64,000 nucleotides of DNA. It comes from Corynebacterium yudongzhengii (GTDB lineage Bacteria > Actinomycetota > Actinomycetes > Mycobacteriales > Mycobacteriaceae). The stretch is from the NCBI RefSeq assembly GCF_003065405.1, contig NZ_CP026947.1, positions 310,001 to 374,000 on the forward strand. The letters run 5' to 3'. A program made the translations under genes and the position numbers. Positions 18,655 through 31,144 of this stretch are shown here, piece by piece. The notes under the pieces are model-generated. The model was not told where the DNA came from. It ran no database searches and worked only from the letters and a program-made list of their open reading frames with translations. The number at the start of each line of letters is the position of its first letter. Positions within the stretch are counted from its first letter, which is position 1.

Positions 18655-19839
18655 ATGGTGAAAGAAATACTGCGCGTGGCCTTCGCGGTGGTCGGTGTGA
18701 TCGTCGGCGCCGGCTTCGCATCCGGGCAAGAGATTATCCAGTACTACGTGGGATTCGGCATCCCGGGGCTGTGGGCGGTGGTGATCTCGGCCATCGTGAT
18801 GAGCCTGATCACCATGATCATCTTGCAGCTCGCGTCCTACTTCCGCGCCTCGGAGCACGGGGAGGTCTTCGACCACGTCAGCCACCCGATCTTTTCGAAG
18901 GTGCTGGACATCGGGGTCATTGTCACGCTCTTTTCGACGGGCTTCGTCATGTTCGCCGGCGGCGGCGCCAACCTCGAGCAGCAGTGGGGCCTGCCGGTCT
19001 GGGTGGGCGCGCTGTTGACGGTGGTGCTCGTGGTGTGCGCGGGGCTTCTCGACGTCCACAAGGTCACCACCGTCATCGGTTCCATCACGCCGTTCATCAT
19101 CGCGTTTATCGTCCTGGCTTCGCTGTATGTGGTGTTCTTCGTCGACCACGCGCCCGTCGCGGAGCTCGATCGCACGGCCCGGGAGATCGGCTCGCCGCTG
19201 CCGCACTGGACGGTCGCGGCCGTCAACTACGTGGGCTTCAACCTCATGGTGGCGGTGAGCATGGCGATTGTCATCGGCGGCACGATGTTCAACCCGCGGG
19301 TCGCCGGGCGCGGCGGCTTCCTCGGCGGGCTTTTGTTTACCGGGCTGCTCGCGGTCAGCGCGGTCACGCTCTTCTTGGCGATCGACACCGTCGGCGACGA
19401 TGAGCTGCCCATGCTCAGCCTCATCGACTCCATCCACCCGGTGCTCGGCCAGATCATGGCGGTGGTGGTCTACGGCATGATCTTCAACACTGCACTCGGC
19501 ATGTTCTACGCGCTGGGCAAAAGGCTCTCGGCCGGGCGCCCGCAGCTGTTCTTCCCGATCTACCTGGCCACCGTGCTCGTCGGCTTCGGCCTGTCGTTTT
19601 TCGGCTTCACGACGCTCGTCGGCTACGTCTACCCCGTTCTCGGCTACTTAGGCCTGGTCCTTATCGCCGTGATGATCGTGGCCTGGGTGCGTCGCTATCG
19701 CTACATCGCCAGCGAATCCGACCGGCGCCTGCGCCTCGTCGACTTCTGGCGCGCCGGGCGCGAAGACGAGTTCCGCACCGAAAGCCACGGCTCCAACTTG
19801 AGCGCCGACCAGATCCGGGCCGGTATCGACGAGAGCTAG
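18655..19839 (+). CDS. YkvI-type membrane transporter
   Basis: A 394-residue integral membrane protein with about ten hydrophobic segments, in the YkvI group of the APC transporter superfamily. The first segment carries VGVIVGAGFASGQEIIQYY, a broken-helix motif typical of the LeuT fold and of this group. The cytoplasmic C-terminal tail of about 50 residues is charged. The substrate is unknown. I use ATG 18655 because it sits 8 bp after TAGCAT; an in-frame TTG at 18649 with GGAG upstream would add two residues. The gene is divergent from menE and convergent with menB (3 bp gap). Confidence 0.85.
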   Translation: MVKEILRVAFAVVGVIVGAGFASGQEIIQYYVGFGIPGLWAVVISAIVMSLITMIILQLASYFRASEHGEVFDHVSHPIFSKVLDIGVIVTLFSTGFVMFAGGGANLEQQWGLPVWVGALLTVVLVVCAGLLDVHKVTTVIGSITPFIIAFIVLASLYVVFFVDHAPVAELDRTAREIGSPLPHWTVAAVNYVGFNLMVAVSMAIVIGGTMFNPRVAGRGGFLGGLLFTGLLAVSAVTLFLAIDTVGDDELPMLSLIDSIHPVLGQIMAVVVYGMIFNTALGMFYALGKRLSAGRPQLFFPIYLATVLVGFGLSFFGFTTLVGYVYPVLGYLGLVLIAVMIVAWVRRYRYIASESDRRLRLVDFWRAGREDEFRTESHGSNLSADQIRAGIDES

Positions 19840-19842
19840 CGG

Positions 19843-20799
19843 CTAGTAGTAGTAGGGGAACTCATCCCAGTTGGGCGCCCGCTTCTCCAAAAACGCCTCC
19901 TTGCCCTCCACGGCCTCATCGGTCATGTACGCCAGGCGAGTGGCCTCGCCGGCGAAGAGCTGCTGGCCCATGAGGCCATCGTCGGTGAGGTTGAACGCGA
20001 ACTTCAGCATGCGCTGGGCGGTCGGCGACTTGCCGTTGATCTCGCGGGCCATCGCGATCGCCTCTGTTTCGATCTCGCCGTGATCAGCGACGACGTTGAC
20101 CGCGCCCATCCGCTGCATCGTCTCGGCGTCGTAGGTGCGGCCCAAGAAGAAGATCTCGCGGGCGAACTTCTGGCCGACCATCTTCGCCAGATACGCCGAG
20201 CCATACCCGGCATCAAAGGATCCGACATCCGCGTCGGTCTGCTTGAAGCGCGCCTCCTGCCGGGAGGCCACGGTCAGGTCGCAGACCACATGCAGGGAGT
20301 GCCCACCGCCCGCGGCCCAGCCGCCGACGACCGCGATGACGACCTTCGGCATCGTGCGGATTAGACGCTGGACCTCCAGGATGTGCAGGCGGCCGCCCTC
20401 GGCCTTGGTGCGCGCCTCGTCGATGCCGGAGGCGTCGGCGGTGGCGTCGTCATGCTCGTGCTCCCGGGCGTACTGATACCCCGAGCGGCCCCGAATGCGC
20501 TGGTCGCCGCCGGAGCAGAACGCCCAGCCGCCGTCCTTCTGGCTCGGCCCGTTGCCGGTGAGCAACACGGTGCCGACGGAAGGATCCCGCCGCGCATGAT
20601 CCAGCGCCCGGTAGAGCTCATCCACCGTGTGCGGGCGGAAAGCGTTGCGAACCTCGGGACGGTCGAAGGCGATGCGGACGGTGCCGTCGGCGCGCGAGGT
20701 GCCGACGTGGCGGTGATACGTCAGATCAGTCAGATCCTCGAAGCCCTCGACCGGCGTCCACTGGGACGGGTCGAAGGGCTGTGCAGTGCTGTAGCTCAT
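19843..20799 (-). CDS. menB: 1,4-Dihydroxy-2-naphthoyl-CoA synthase
   Basis: A 318-residue crotonase-fold enzyme that closes the ring of o-succinylbenzoyl-CoA. The conserved FCSGGDQRIRG segment (oxyanion hole and active-site region) and GWAAGGGHSLHVVCDLTVAS are clear, as are DVGSFDAGYGSAYLAK and the C-terminal PNWDEFPYYY typical of actinobacterial MenB. The start at 20799 gives the expected N-terminus; TACACT ends 8 bp before it and GGAG lies within those 8 bases. Upstream extension of the frame runs into repeat island 2 and is not coding. The enzyme acts just after MenE. Confidence 0.97.
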   Translation of the reverse strand: MSYSTAQPFDPSQWTPVEGFEDLTDLTYHRHVGTSRADGTVRIAFDRPEVRNAFRPHTVDELYRALDHARRDPSVGTVLLTGNGPSQKDGGWAFCSGGDQRIRGRSGYQYAREHEHDDATADASGIDEARTKAEGGRLHILEVQRLIRTMPKVVIAVVGGWAAGGGHSLHVVCDLTVASRQEARFKQTDADVGSFDAGYGSAYLAKMVGQKFAREIFFLGRTYDAETMQRMGAVNVVADHGEIETEAIAMAREINGKSPTAQRMLKFAFNLTDDGLMGQQLFAGEATRLAYMTDEAVEGKEAFLEKRAPNWDEFPYYY

Positions 20800-20862
20800 G
20801 CACTCCGAGTGTAGGTGGGATGTTTGGGTGAGTTGTTCGGGGTGGTGGTTGCATATTGCGTG

Positions 20863-21477
20863 AGCGCTGGTCGAAAGGAGGGGCATCTAAAGGAGTGCTG
20901 AATTCGACCTCGTGGGACTCGTTTCTATGAGGGTGAATTCGACCGGGCGCACGAAAGCGATACCGTTGTATTGCTGTTAGGGTGCCTGGCGTTCTGGAGG
21001 TCCGCCTTTTGGTGTGGGTTGGCGTTGTTGATGTGCAAACCCTTGAAGGAAGATGCTTGAAGGGCGCGTCCTTCAAGGCTCTTCCTTCAAGCATTTGTGT
21101 TCGAGTGTTGTGGGGTGGGCGTGAAGCTGGCTGTGGTCGGGGCCGGGTGCCCTGATTTGCATAGAGCGCTATCGCTGGCCGAAAGCAGGGCCATAGAAAG
21201 GAGTCCTGGTTTCGACCGCGCGGGACTCGTTTAGGGGCACCTCCTTTCGACCCGGCGTGCGAAAGCTGTAGCGATGCATGTTCGGCGGGAGCGTTCCGGT
21301 CTCCCAGCGCGCTTTTCGGCACGGATCCGAGTTGCTGCCGTCCCGAAACCAGGGCCGGGCACCCCTGTCCGCATGCCGCGCTATCGCTGGTCGAAAGCAG
21401 GGCCATAGAAAGGAGTCTCGCGCGGTCGAAAGGGCGCGTCCTTTCGACTGGCTGCTTTCGAAAAGCGCAAACGCACC
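20863..21477. repeat. Palindromic intergenic island 2
   Basis: A non-coding block between menB and menC with three GGTCGAAA-type modules, starting near 20863, 21166 and 21378. The part 20863-21104 is homologous to 13186-13470. It contains a nested hairpin: CTTGAAGGAAG (21042-21052) with CTTCCTTCAAG (21081-21091), and inside it CTTGAAGG (21056-21063) with CCTTCAAG (21070-21077). The outer stem differs from island 1 by an A-T to G-C pair change. The right end AGCGCAAACGCACC (21464-21477) is shared in form with islands 1 and 3. No gene is visible from 20800 to 21557. Confidence 0.82.
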
Positions 21478-21557
21478 ATGAACCAACAGTCCGAAACCAC
21501 CCGCGAAACCACCCGCGAAACCAGCCCACCACCCACACCCGCCTACACTCGAGACCC

Positions 21558-22574
21558 ATGCAGCGTGTGGATATCCCTTCGGTCACCGAGATCCTCGAGC
21601 GCGCCTATGTCGTCTCGCTACCGATGGCGGTGCGTTTCCGGGGCGTCGATAGGCGAGAGGCCCTGCTCATCGACGGCCCCGCCGGCTGGGGCGAGTTCTC
21701 CCCGTTTCTGGAATACGACGCGCAGGAGTCCGCGGCGTGGCTGGCCTCCGGCATCGAGTCCGCCTTCACTGGCCTGCCCGCGCCGCGCCGCGAGAAAGTC
21801 GAGGTCAACGGCACCGTGCCTGCCGTCGAACCGGAGAAAGTCCCCGAGGTCCTCGCGCGCTTCGAGGGCGTGCGCACCTTCAAGGTCAAAGTCGCCGAGA
21901 AAGGCGACAGCCTCGACGATGATGTCGCCCGCATCGCGGTCGTACGTAAAGCCGCGCCGAAGGCCACGATCCGCGCTGACGCCAACCGGGGATACACCGT
22001 GGAGCAGGCGATCGAGGCCGCCCAGAGGTTCGGCCCGTTGGATTATTTGGAGCAGCCCGTGCGGACGGTCGATGAGCTGTATGAGGTGCGCATGCGCCTG
22101 CAGCGCGCCGGGGTGTTCTGCCGTATTGCTGCGGATGAGTCGATACGTAAGGCGGAGGATCCTTTGGAGGTGGCGCGTCGGCAGGCGGCGGACGTGGCCG
22201 TCGTCAAGGTGGCGCCGCTGGCTGGGCCGCGCCGCACCTTGGAGATCGCCGCACAACTGCACGCCCGGCACATGGATGTGACGGTCTCGTCGGAGTTGGG
22301 CACGGCGGTCGGGATCAATGCGGGGATCGCTACCGTCGCCGCCTTGCCCGGCTTTGAAGACGACGACGGCATCGCCGTCACCCCGAACGCCGCCGGGCTC
22401 GGCACGCAGCGCCTCTTCGAAGAGGACGTCACCGGCGAGCGTCCGCTCATCGACGGCCACTTCGACGCCCGGCCGCTCGAGCCTGATCCCGCCCGCCTCG
22501 AGGAGCTCGCCGCCGACGCGAAGCGCAAGGACTGGTGGTTCGAACGCCTCCAATGGGCATACGAATACTTATAG
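21558..22574 (+). CDS. menC: o-Succinylbenzoate synthase
   Basis: A 338-residue enolase-superfamily enzyme that dehydrates SHCHC to o-succinylbenzoate. The catalytic KxK is in FKVKVAEKG (about residues 112-120). The metal ligands are in IRADANRGY, YLEQPV and IAADES, followed by AVVKVAPLAGP with the second active-site lysine. Its length is normal. The ATG at 21558 is 8 bp after TACACT, with no ribosome binding site, so a leaderless transcript is likely. It is separated from menB by repeat island 2 and followed by a UvrA-like gene. Confidence 0.95.
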   Translation: MQRVDIPSVTEILERAYVVSLPMAVRFRGVDRREALLIDGPAGWGEFSPFLEYDAQESAAWLASGIESAFTGLPAPRREKVEVNGTVPAVEPEKVPEVLARFEGVRTFKVKVAEKGDSLDDDVARIAVVRKAAPKATIRADANRGYTVEQAIEAAQRFGPLDYLEQPVRTVDELYEVRMRLQRAGVFCRIAADESIRKAEDPLEVARRQAADVAVVKVAPLAGPRRTLEIAAQLHARHMDVTVSSELGTAVGINAGIATVAALPGFEDDDGIAVTPNAAGLGTQRLFEEDVTGERPLIDGHFDARPLEPDPARLEELAADAKRKDWWFERLQWAYEYL

Positions 22575-22583
22575 GTCTATACT
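22554..22583 (+). promoter_or_regulatory. Predicted promoter of the UvrA-like gene
   Basis: TGGGCA (22554-22559), an 18-bp spacer and TATACT (22578-22583). It overlaps the menC stop region. The -10 ends 9 bp before the GTG at 22593, where no ribosome binding site is seen, so the mRNA is probably leaderless or nearly so. Confidence 0.5.
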
Positions 22584-22592
22584 GGCCGAAAT

Positions 22593-25007
<2,415 letters not shown>

Positions 25008-25069
25008 CCACAGTCACGCCCCGCGCGGCATACAGGAAATGTTCAGTTTTCGACCTTAAGGTATCGCCC

Positions 25070-25612
25070 ATGAATCAGCGCGATGACGACTTCGAGACCC
25101 GCTATCTCGGCCCCACGGGCGGCGATGGGGGATCCCAGTCCAGCAGCCAGCCACCCCGGCAGCACTTCCCGGATGAGTACGGCCAGGGCTACCAGCAGCC
25201 TTATCAGCAGCCGTACTACAACGATTACAACTACGACGGCGCGGACTACGACGACACCGACAAAGGCGGCCGCGGCGGCGGGGGAGCGGCCCTCGTCTTA
25301 GGCATCTTGCTGCTGGTCGCCGTCATCGGCGCTGCCGTGCTCTACTTCCTCTGGCGCTCCGCGGCGGACCGCGCGAACGAGCCGCCGCCGGAGCCGGTCA
25401 CCGAAACCAGCGTGACCACGCAGGAGGCCGTCACCGAGACCCTGACCGTCACCGAGGAGCCCGAGCCCGCCCCCGGCGAGGACGGCTCGAGCGGTGACTT
25501 CCTCGAGGACCTCGACATCCCGACCGAGGAACTGCCGGATCAAAACGACCTCGAGAACCTGTTGAACGACCTTTTCGGCGGTGAGAACCAGCAGCCTGCC
25601 CCGCAGCAGTAA
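25070..25612 (+). CDS. Single-pass membrane protein with acidic extracellular tail, unknown
   Basis: A 180-residue protein. A cytoplasmic N-terminus rich in Gln, Tyr, Asp and Gly (YQQPYQQPYYNDYNYDG) leads to one membrane segment (AALVLGILLLVAVIGAAVLYFLW) near residues 77-99. The rest is an extracytoplasmic tail full of Thr, Glu and Pro, ending in QQPAPQQ. The layout resembles small actinobacterial membrane proteins with Q/Y/P-rich cytoplasmic tails, but I do not recognise a named family. TAAGGT ends 7 bp before the ATG at 25070. It is followed 18 bp later by menD. Confidence 0.75.
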   Translation: MNQRDDDFETRYLGPTGGDGGSQSSSQPPRQHFPDEYGQGYQQPYQQPYYNDYNYDGADYDDTDKGGRGGGGAALVLGILLLVAVIGAAVLYFLWRSAADRANEPPPEPVTETSVTTQEAVTETLTVTEEPEPAPGEDGSSGDFLEDLDIPTEELPDQNDLENLLNDLFGGENQQPAPQQ

Positions 25613-25630
25613 GAACTACACTAAACGGCT

Positions 25631-27304
25631 ATGTCTGAGTCTTTGTCTTCGTCCGCGCACCAGCCGGAGGCCATGCAGCTAGCCCAGCAGCTGGCCGAGC
25701 GCTTAAGCAGGCACATAAGCGACGTCGTGGTCTGCCCCGGCTCGCGCAACGTCCCGCTGTCGCTGGCGTTGCTCGCCCAGCCGGGCATCCGGGTGCATAC
25801 GCGTATCGACGAACGCAGCGCTGCCTTCCTCGCCCTGGGCATGTCGCGGGTCTCCGGGCGCCATACGGCGGTGGTGACCACCTCTGGGACCGCGGTGGCC
25901 AACTGCCTGCCCGCGATGGTGGAGGCCCAGCATTCGCATACCCCGCTGCTCATGCTCTCAGCGGATCGCCCGCGCCGCCTCGTTGGCACGGGGGCGTCGC
26001 AGACGATCGAGCAGCAGGGGATCTTCTCCACCGTCACCGACACCGTCCAGATCGCGGCAGAGGAAGATGTGCCCCGCCTCAGCCACGCCTTAAGCAGTCA
26101 GTTCGCGGTGCACGTCAACGTCAGCCTGGATGCTCCGCTGGTGGGCGATCAGCTGCCTGTTGCGCACGCCACCGATGCAGCGCCGCGTGAGCCGCTGGAT
26201 CTATGGAAGGACCACGGGTGCGTCGACGTCGATCTCAGCCGCAACACCCTGGTCATCGCCGGCGACGAGGCCTGGGAGGTCGCAGGCTTAGAAGACGTGC
26301 CCACCATCGCGGAGCCGAGCACGCCGGCGCCCTTCCACCCGGTCCACCCGCTGGCTGCCGGCCTTTTCGCCCGCGGCGAGATCACCACCGACGGCAGCAG
26401 CGAGTACGCCGACTACGTCGCCAAGACGAAGCCCGAGCAGATCATCGTCGTCGGCCACCCCACCCTCCACCGCCCGGTGCTGGGGCTGCTCACCGACCCG
26501 GACATCGAGGTCATCATCTTAAGTCGCACCGACCAGTTCACCGACCCGGCGAAAACCGGCCGGCACTTCGGCACCCGCGTTAAGGTCAGCGGGCGTCCCC
26601 GCAAGCAGTGGCTGAGCACCTGCCGCGGGCTCAGCGAGGTCGCGGCCGAGGCGGTGCGCAGCGTGCTTGCCGACGACACCCACGGCTTCACCGGCCTCCA
26701 CGTCGCGGCGGCGCTCACCGATGGCCTCGGCGTCGGCGACGCCGTGGTGCTCGGGGCCTCGAACCCGGTGCGCGACGCGTCGTTGACGGGGCTGCCGTTC
26801 GGTGGCGTCGATACCTATGCCCCGCGCGGCGCCGCGGGTATCGACGGCACCGTCTCCCAAGCCATCGGCGTCGCCCTGGCCACCCAGACCCTTAACCCGG
26901 AGGCCGTGCGCGCCCCGCACACCCTCGCGCTGCTCGGCGATGTGACCTTCCTGCACGATATCGGCGGCCTGCTCATCGGCCCCGATCAGCCGGCGCCGGA
27001 AAACCTCACGCTGGTGGTGGCCAACGATTCCGGCGGAGGCATCTTCGAGTCGCTCGAGATTGGCCGCCCGCAGCTGCGCGCCAGCTTCGAGCCGGCCGTC
27101 GGTAGCCCGCACGAGGCGGACATCGCCAGTTTGTGCGCGGGCTATGGGGTGGGCCACGTGCGCGTCGAGACGCTCAATGACCTGCTGGTCGCACTTGCCG
27201 ACGCCGCCGAGTACCCCTACGGCATCCGCGTCATCGAGGCGGCCACCACCCGGTCCACGCGCCGGGCGCTCGATGCGGCGCTCAAGGACGCCGTGGGCGT
27301 ATGA
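25631..27304 (+). CDS. menD: SEPHCHC synthase (2-succinyl-5-enolpyruvyl-6-hydroxy-3-cyclohexene-1-carboxylate synthase)
   Basis: A 557-residue thiamine-diphosphate enzyme that adds the succinic semialdehyde unit of 2-oxoglutarate to isochorismate, the committed step of menaquinone synthesis. The N-terminal Pyr domain has [15 protein letters not shown] and the catalytic Glu region [13 protein letters not shown]. The ThDP/Mg motif is [13 protein letters not shown]...[28 protein letters not shown] and [17 protein letters not shown] are family marks. The ATG at 25631 is 8 bp after TACACT. The stop overlaps the next gene by 4 bp (ATGA), and the order menD-DUF3592-mgtA-menG equals that of M. tuberculosis Rv0555-Rv0558. 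Confidence 0.97.
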   Translation: MSESLSSSAHQPEAMQLAQQLAERLSRHISDVVVCPGSRNVPLSLALLAQPGIRVHTRIDERSAAFLALGMSRVSGRHTAVVTTSGTAVANCLPAMVEAQHSHTPLLMLSADRPRRLVGTGASQTIEQQGIFSTVTDTVQIAAEEDVPRLSHALSSQFAVHVNVSLDAPLVGDQLPVAHATDAAPREPLDLWKDHGCVDVDLSRNTLVIAGDEAWEVAGLEDVPTIAEPSTPAPFHPVHPLAAGLFARGEITTDGSSEYADYVAKTKPEQIIVVGHPTLHRPVLGLLTDPDIEVIILSRTDQFTDPAKTGRHFGTRVKVSGRPRKQWLSTCRGLSEVAAEAVRSVLADDTHGFTGLHVAAALTDGLGVGDAVVLGASNPVRDASLTGLPFGGVDTYAPRGAAGIDGTVSQAIGVALATQTLNPEAVRAPHTLALLGDVTFLHDIGGLLIGPDQPAPENLTLVVANDSGGGIFESLEIGRPQLRASFEPAVGSPHEADIASLCAGYGVGHVRVETLNDLLVALADAAEYPYGIRVIEAATTRSTRRALDAALKDAVGV

Positions 27305-27816
27305 GCGCCCCGTTAAGCGTGCGCCGAGGCCCGCGCTGGCGCCCGGTGATGCCCGGCCGGAACACCGTGCGGCGCCGCCTGCATCAGCTGGTGCTCGCGC
27401 TGTTGGCGTGCGCGCTGCTCGGATCCTTCGCGATGGTGGGGGGAGCGGCCCTCAACGACCGCGAGATCCACTCCCACCCGGGCCGGGCGATGGCGACGGT
27501 AACGGGGCAGTCGTGGTTTCGCACCACTGTTGACTACCAGGACGACCAAGGCGTCTACCACGCCCCACCGGCGGGTTTGCTCTATCCCACTGGGCTCGGT
27601 GAGGGCCAGAGCGTGTGGGTGACCTACGCGCGCCACAACCCCGACCTGGTGAAGGTGGAGGGACGTGGCTGGACGCTCGCGATCATCCCGGCGCTCAGCG
27701 TGGCGTTCGTCTCGGTGGTGATCGCGGCGGTGGCATGGTGGGTTATCACCATTGCCACCCGCCCCCGAAAGGGCGTATCGTCATCCAGGGTTACTAAAGA
27801 GGACGCTCTTTCTTAA
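27301..27816 (+). CDS. DUF3592-type membrane protein
   Basis: A 171-residue protein with an N-terminal basic stretch, a membrane segment ([22 protein letters not shown]), an extracytoplasmic beta-rich domain of about 85 residues ([31 protein letters not shown]...[14 protein letters not shown]) and a second membrane segment near the end. The TVDYQDDQG...[18 protein letters not shown] pattern fits DUF3592, whose function is not known. Position and length match Rv0556, which also lies between menD and mgtA. The start ATG overlaps the menD stop, so translation is probably coupled. Confidence 0.82.
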   Translation: MSAPLSVRRGPRWRPVMPGRNTVRRRLHQLVLALLACALLGSFAMVGGAALNDREIHSHPGRAMATVTGQSWFRTTVDYQDDQGVYHAPPAGLLYPTGLGEGQSVWVTYARHNPDLVKVEGRGWTLAIIPALSVAFVSVVIAAVAWWVITIATRPRKGVSSSRVTKEDALS

Positions 27817-27851
27817 CCGGGAGTTTTACTTTGCCTGGAAAGGTGTGCTAC

Positions 27852-29048
27852 ATGCGTGTAGCGATTGTCGCCGAATCGTTTCTTCCGAATATCAATGGAG
27901 TGACCAACTCCGTTCTCCGCGTGCTGGAACACCTCCAGGCCCACGGCCATGACGCCGTCGTGATCGCCCCCGGCGCCCGCGACCACCAGGAGGAGGTCCG
28001 AGACTACCTCGGTTTCCCCATCGTGCGGGTGCCCACGGTGCGCGTCCCGCTCATCGATTCCTTGCCGGTCGGTGTCCCCAATACCGCGGTGCATGAGACG
28101 CTCTCGGAGTTCCGCCCCGATATCGTCCACTTAGCCAGCCCGTTCGTCCTCGGCGCCTCCGGCGCGATCACCGCCCGCCAGCTGCGCATCCCGGCGGTGG
28201 CGCTCTATCAGACCGACGTCGCCGGTTTCGCCACCAAGTACCACCTCGCCCCGCTGGCGGCCGCCTCCTGGGAGTGGGCCCGCACCATCCACAACATGTG
28301 CCAGCTCACCCTGGCGCCCAGCTCGCTGACCATCCGGGAGTTGGAAAACCACGGTATCCGCAACATCGTGCGCTGGGGCCGCGGAGTGGATACCCAGCGC
28401 TTCCACCCGACCAAGCGCTGCGCGCACCTGCGTCGGCAGTGGGATCCCACCGGCACCAAGAAGATCGTCGGTTTCGTCGGCCGCCTGGCACCGGAAAAGG
28501 GCGTGCACCGGCTGCAACGGCTGGCAAACCGTGAGGATATTCAGCTGGTCATCGTCGGCGACGGGCCCTCGCGTGGAGAGCTCGAGGCGCGCCTTCCCGG
28601 CGCCGTGTTCACCGGCGCTTTAGGCGGGGAGGAGCTCGCGCACGCATACGCGTCGCTGGATCTCTTCGTCCACGCCGGCGAGTTCGAGACCTTCTGCCAG
28701 ACCATCCAGGAGGCGCAGGCCTCCGGGGTGCCCACCATCGGTCCCCGCGCCGGCGGGCCGGTCGATCTTATCGACGAAGGCGTCAACGGCCTCCTGCTGG
28801 ACGTCGATACCTTCGCCGAGGATCTGCCGGCGGCGGCCGCCTGGGCCCTGGAGACCGGCCGTCTGCCGCAACTGCGCGACAATGCGCGGGCCTCGGTGGC
28901 CAACAAGACGTGGGACAGCCTCTGCGAGCAGCTCATGAGCTACTACCGGCATGCGATCGCGGCGGATCGCTACAGCCGCAACCGCTTCGGGTGGCGCTGG
29001 AGCATGCCGGAGTGGGCCGACAAGGGCTTGGGCGGTCGGGTCGCCTAG
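27852..29048 (+). CDS. mgtA: GDP-mannose-dependent alpha-mannosyltransferase (GT4)
   Basis: A 398-residue GT-B glycosyltransferase. The N-terminal acceptor domain starts [20 protein letters not shown]. The donor domain contains [16 protein letters not shown] and the GT4 EX7E-type motif [21 protein letters not shown]. By similarity and by place in the menD-DUF3592-mgtA-menG cluster it matches Rv0557/corynebacterial MgtA, which mannosylates a glucuronosyl diacylglycerol glycolipid, the anchor of a lipomannan-like polymer, on the cytoplasmic side of the membrane. Older names are PimB. I chose ATG 27852 (GGAAAGG lies about 9 bases upstream) over the TTG at 27831. Confidence 0.9.
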   Translation: MRVAIVAESFLPNINGVTNSVLRVLEHLQAHGHDAVVIAPGARDHQEEVRDYLGFPIVRVPTVRVPLIDSLPVGVPNTAVHETLSEFRPDIVHLASPFVLGASGAITARQLRIPAVALYQTDVAGFATKYHLAPLAAASWEWARTIHNMCQLTLAPSSLTIRELENHGIRNIVRWGRGVDTQRFHPTKRCAHLRRQWDPTGTKKIVGFVGRLAPEKGVHRLQRLANREDIQLVIVGDGPSRGELEARLPGAVFTGALGGEELAHAYASLDLFVHAGEFETFCQTIQEAQASGVPTIGPRAGGPVDLIDEGVNGLLLDVDTFAEDLPAAAAWALETGRLPQLRDNARASVANKTWDSLCEQLMSYYRHAIAADRYSRNRFGWRWSMPEWADKGLGGRVA

Positions 29049-29058
29049 ACTCGACCAC

Positions 29059-29745
29059 GTGTCACGAGCAGACCTGGACAAGAAGCCTTTTGACGTTGCG
29101 AGCATGTTCGATGGCGTCGGCAAGCGCTACGACCTGACGAACACCATCATCTCCTTCGGGCAGGACCGGCGCTGGCGGCGGCGCACCCGCGAGCGTCTAG
29201 ACCTGCACCCAGGCGAGAAGGTCCTCGACGTCGCCGCCGGCACCGCGGTGTCCACCGAGGAGCTGGCCAAATCCGGCGCCTGGTGCGTGGCCTGCGATTT
29301 CTCCCGCGGCATGCTCGCCGCCGGCGCCCAGCGCGACGTGCCGAAGGTCGCCGGCGACGGCATGCACCTGCCGTTTGCCGACGAAACCTTCGACAAAGTC
29401 ACCATCACCTACGGGCTGCGCAACATCCACGACTACCGCGCCGCGCTGCGCGAATTCGCCCGCGTGACCAAACCCGGCGGCCAGCTGACCGTCAACGAAT
29501 TCTCCACCCCCGTGATCCCGGTCTTCGGCACGGTCTACAAGGAATACCTCACCCGCCTTCTGCCGCGCGTGGCCCGGCTGGTGTCCTCGAACCCGGAGTC
29601 CTATGAATACCTCGCCGAATCCATCCGGGCCTGGCCGGACCAAGAAGAGCTGGCCGAGGTCATCAACGCCAACGGGTGGACCTACGCCGGCTGGCAGAAC
29701 CTCACCTTCGGCATAGTGGCGATGCACTCCGCCATCCGGGCCTAG
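29059..29745 (+). CDS. menG: Demethylmenaquinone methyltransferase
   Basis: A 228-residue SAM-dependent methyltransferase of the UbiE/MenG family, which adds the C-2 methyl group as the last core step of menaquinone synthesis. It has the family start [24 protein letters not shown], the SAM motif [16 protein letters not shown] (about residues 56-71) and [27 protein letters not shown] 29059 gives the right N-terminus; it follows TAGACT by 7 bp, and TAGACT overlaps the mgtA stop. A leaderless internal transcript is therefore possible. It overlaps menJ tail-to-tail by 4 bp. Confidence 0.95.
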   Translation: MSRADLDKKPFDVASMFDGVGKRYDLTNTIISFGQDRRWRRRTRERLDLHPGEKVLDVAAGTAVSTEELAKSGAWCVACDFSRGMLAAGAQRDVPKVAGDGMHLPFADETFDKVTITYGLRNIHDYRAALREFARVTKPGGQLTVNEFSTPVIPVFGTVYKEYLTRLLPRVARLVSSNPESYEYLAESIRAWPDQEELAEVINANGWTYAGWQNLTFGIVAMHSAIRA

Positions 29746-31010
29746 GACCACAAGGGCGTATCCCGACGCACAGCGCTGGCGCAGTGGCCGGCCGCGCGCC
29801 ACATCCTCGCCAAGAGGTCGCGGTCGTCGTCGGTGATGAGATTCGCCATCAGCCGCGCCGCAGCCGGCATGAGCCTTGCGCCGATGGGACCGCGCAGGGC
29901 GAGGGGGCCGACCGTCGGCAAGAACTGCGGGTACGTCAAGAGCCGGGCGGCCGTGCGCGCCAGCAGGAAGGCCTCGCCGTAGCGCTCACGGAGCAGCTCC
30001 GGCCAGGCGCGGCGCAGCTCGGCGGCGGCATCGGTGGCCAGCATATCGATCGCCCACTCGGCCATCTCAAGCCCGTAGTCGATGCCCTCGCCGTTGAGCG
30101 GATTGACCCCGGCGGCCGCATCGCCGATGAGCATCCAGTTGCCGCCCGCGACCTGGGAGACCGCCCCGCCCATCGGCAACAGCGCCGAGGTGACCCGCTC
30201 GGGCATGCCCAGCTGCCAGTCGGGGCGGCATAAATCGGCGTAGTGGTCTAGCAGCTTTTTGGTATTCACCTTCGCCGGGCGGGCGTTCGTTGACAAAGCC
30301 CCGCAGCCGAGGTTGACGGTGCCGTCGCCGAGCGGGAAGATCCAGCCATAGCCAGGCTGGATCGCACCATCTTCGCCGCGCAGCTCCACGTGCGAATGCA
30401 TCCACGGCTCCGCGTGAAAAGGCGAGGAGACATAAGAGCGCGCGGCGATGCCATAGACCTCCTCGCGGTGCCACCGCCGCCCCAGCTCCTTACCGACGGG
30501 CGAACGCACCCCATCGGCCACAATCACCCATTTCGGGCGCACGGTGTAGGCCTCGCCGTCGGCGGGCTGCACGGTGAGCTCGGTGATGCGGCCCCGCGTG
30601 ACGACGGGGGCATGCGCCGTCGACAACGCCCGCACGTCGGCGCCGCGTTGCTGGGCGGTGCGGGCGAGGTGTTCGTCGAAAAGCGTGCGGGGCATCGCCG
30701 AGCCCACCGTGCCATAGGCCGACTCCGGCCACGGCGCGGTCACCGAGCCGCCATAGCCGTGTAGCTTGAGGCCGCGGTTGGTGTAGCGCTCGGTAACAAC
30801 GTCGGCGAGACCGAGCTTGCGCAGCTCGGAGATTGCCCGCGGGGTCAGCCCATCGCCGCAGGTCTTGTCGCGGCCCAGGGCGCCGGATTCCACGAGGAGC
30901 ACCTGGTAACCGGCGGCGACGCCGTGGATGGCGGCGGCAGATCCGGCGGGGCCGGCGCCGATCACGACGAGGTCGAAAAAGGCGGGCGAAGCATGCGTCA
31001 TGGCCGTCAT
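29742..31010 (-). CDS. menJ: Menaquinone reductase / geranylgeranyl reductase family flavoprotein
   Basis: A 422-residue FAD enzyme. The dinucleotide-binding motif [16 protein letters not shown] is at residues 15-30, KTCGDGLTP is the geranylgeranyl-reductase family motif, and [27 protein letters not shown] is the second FAD contact. In mycobacteria the homologue in this position, Rv0561c, saturates one isoprene unit of the menaquinone side chain to give MK-9(II-H2); corynebacteria have dihydrogenated menaquinones as well. The start ATG 31010 has GGGA close upstream; ATG 31001 is the alternative. It is convergent with menG and divergent from the polyprenyl synthase gene. Confidence 0.92.
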   Translation of the reverse strand: MTAMTHASPAFFDLVVIGAGPAGSAAAIHGVAAGYQVLLVESGALGRDKTCGDGLTPRAISELRKLGLADVVTERYTNRGLKLHGYGGSVTAPWPESAYGTVGSAMPRTLFDEHLARTAQQRGADVRALSTAHAPVVTRGRITELTVQPADGEAYTVRPKWVIVADGVRSPVGKELGRRWHREEVYGIAARSYVSSPFHAEPWMHSHVELRGEDGAIQPGYGWIFPLGDGTVNLGCGALSTNARPAKVNTKKLLDHYADLCRPDWQLGMPERVTSALLPMGGAVSQVAGGNWMLIGDAAAGVNPLNGEGIDYGLEMAEWAIDMLATDAAAELRRAWPELLRERYGEAFLLARTAARLLTYPQFLPTVGPLALRGPIGARLMPAAARLMANLITDDDRDLLARMWRAAGHCASAVRRDTPLWS

Positions 31011-31144
31011 TGTCCCACGTGCCCACCCGAGCGTGTCTTCGGGGACATCCTTAGACTACGGTGAAGATGAACTTTGCACTGTCTCGTTCGGCGTGCCCGG
31101 GTTCAGGGCCGCCGCTAGTCGAAATCACTCGAGGTATGCCCACC

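Noticed and set aside
20726..21586. Minus-strand open frame through repeat island 2, in frame with extra codons before menB
   Set aside because: It consists of repeat modules in translation and lacks a start signal; menB has a good start at 20799.
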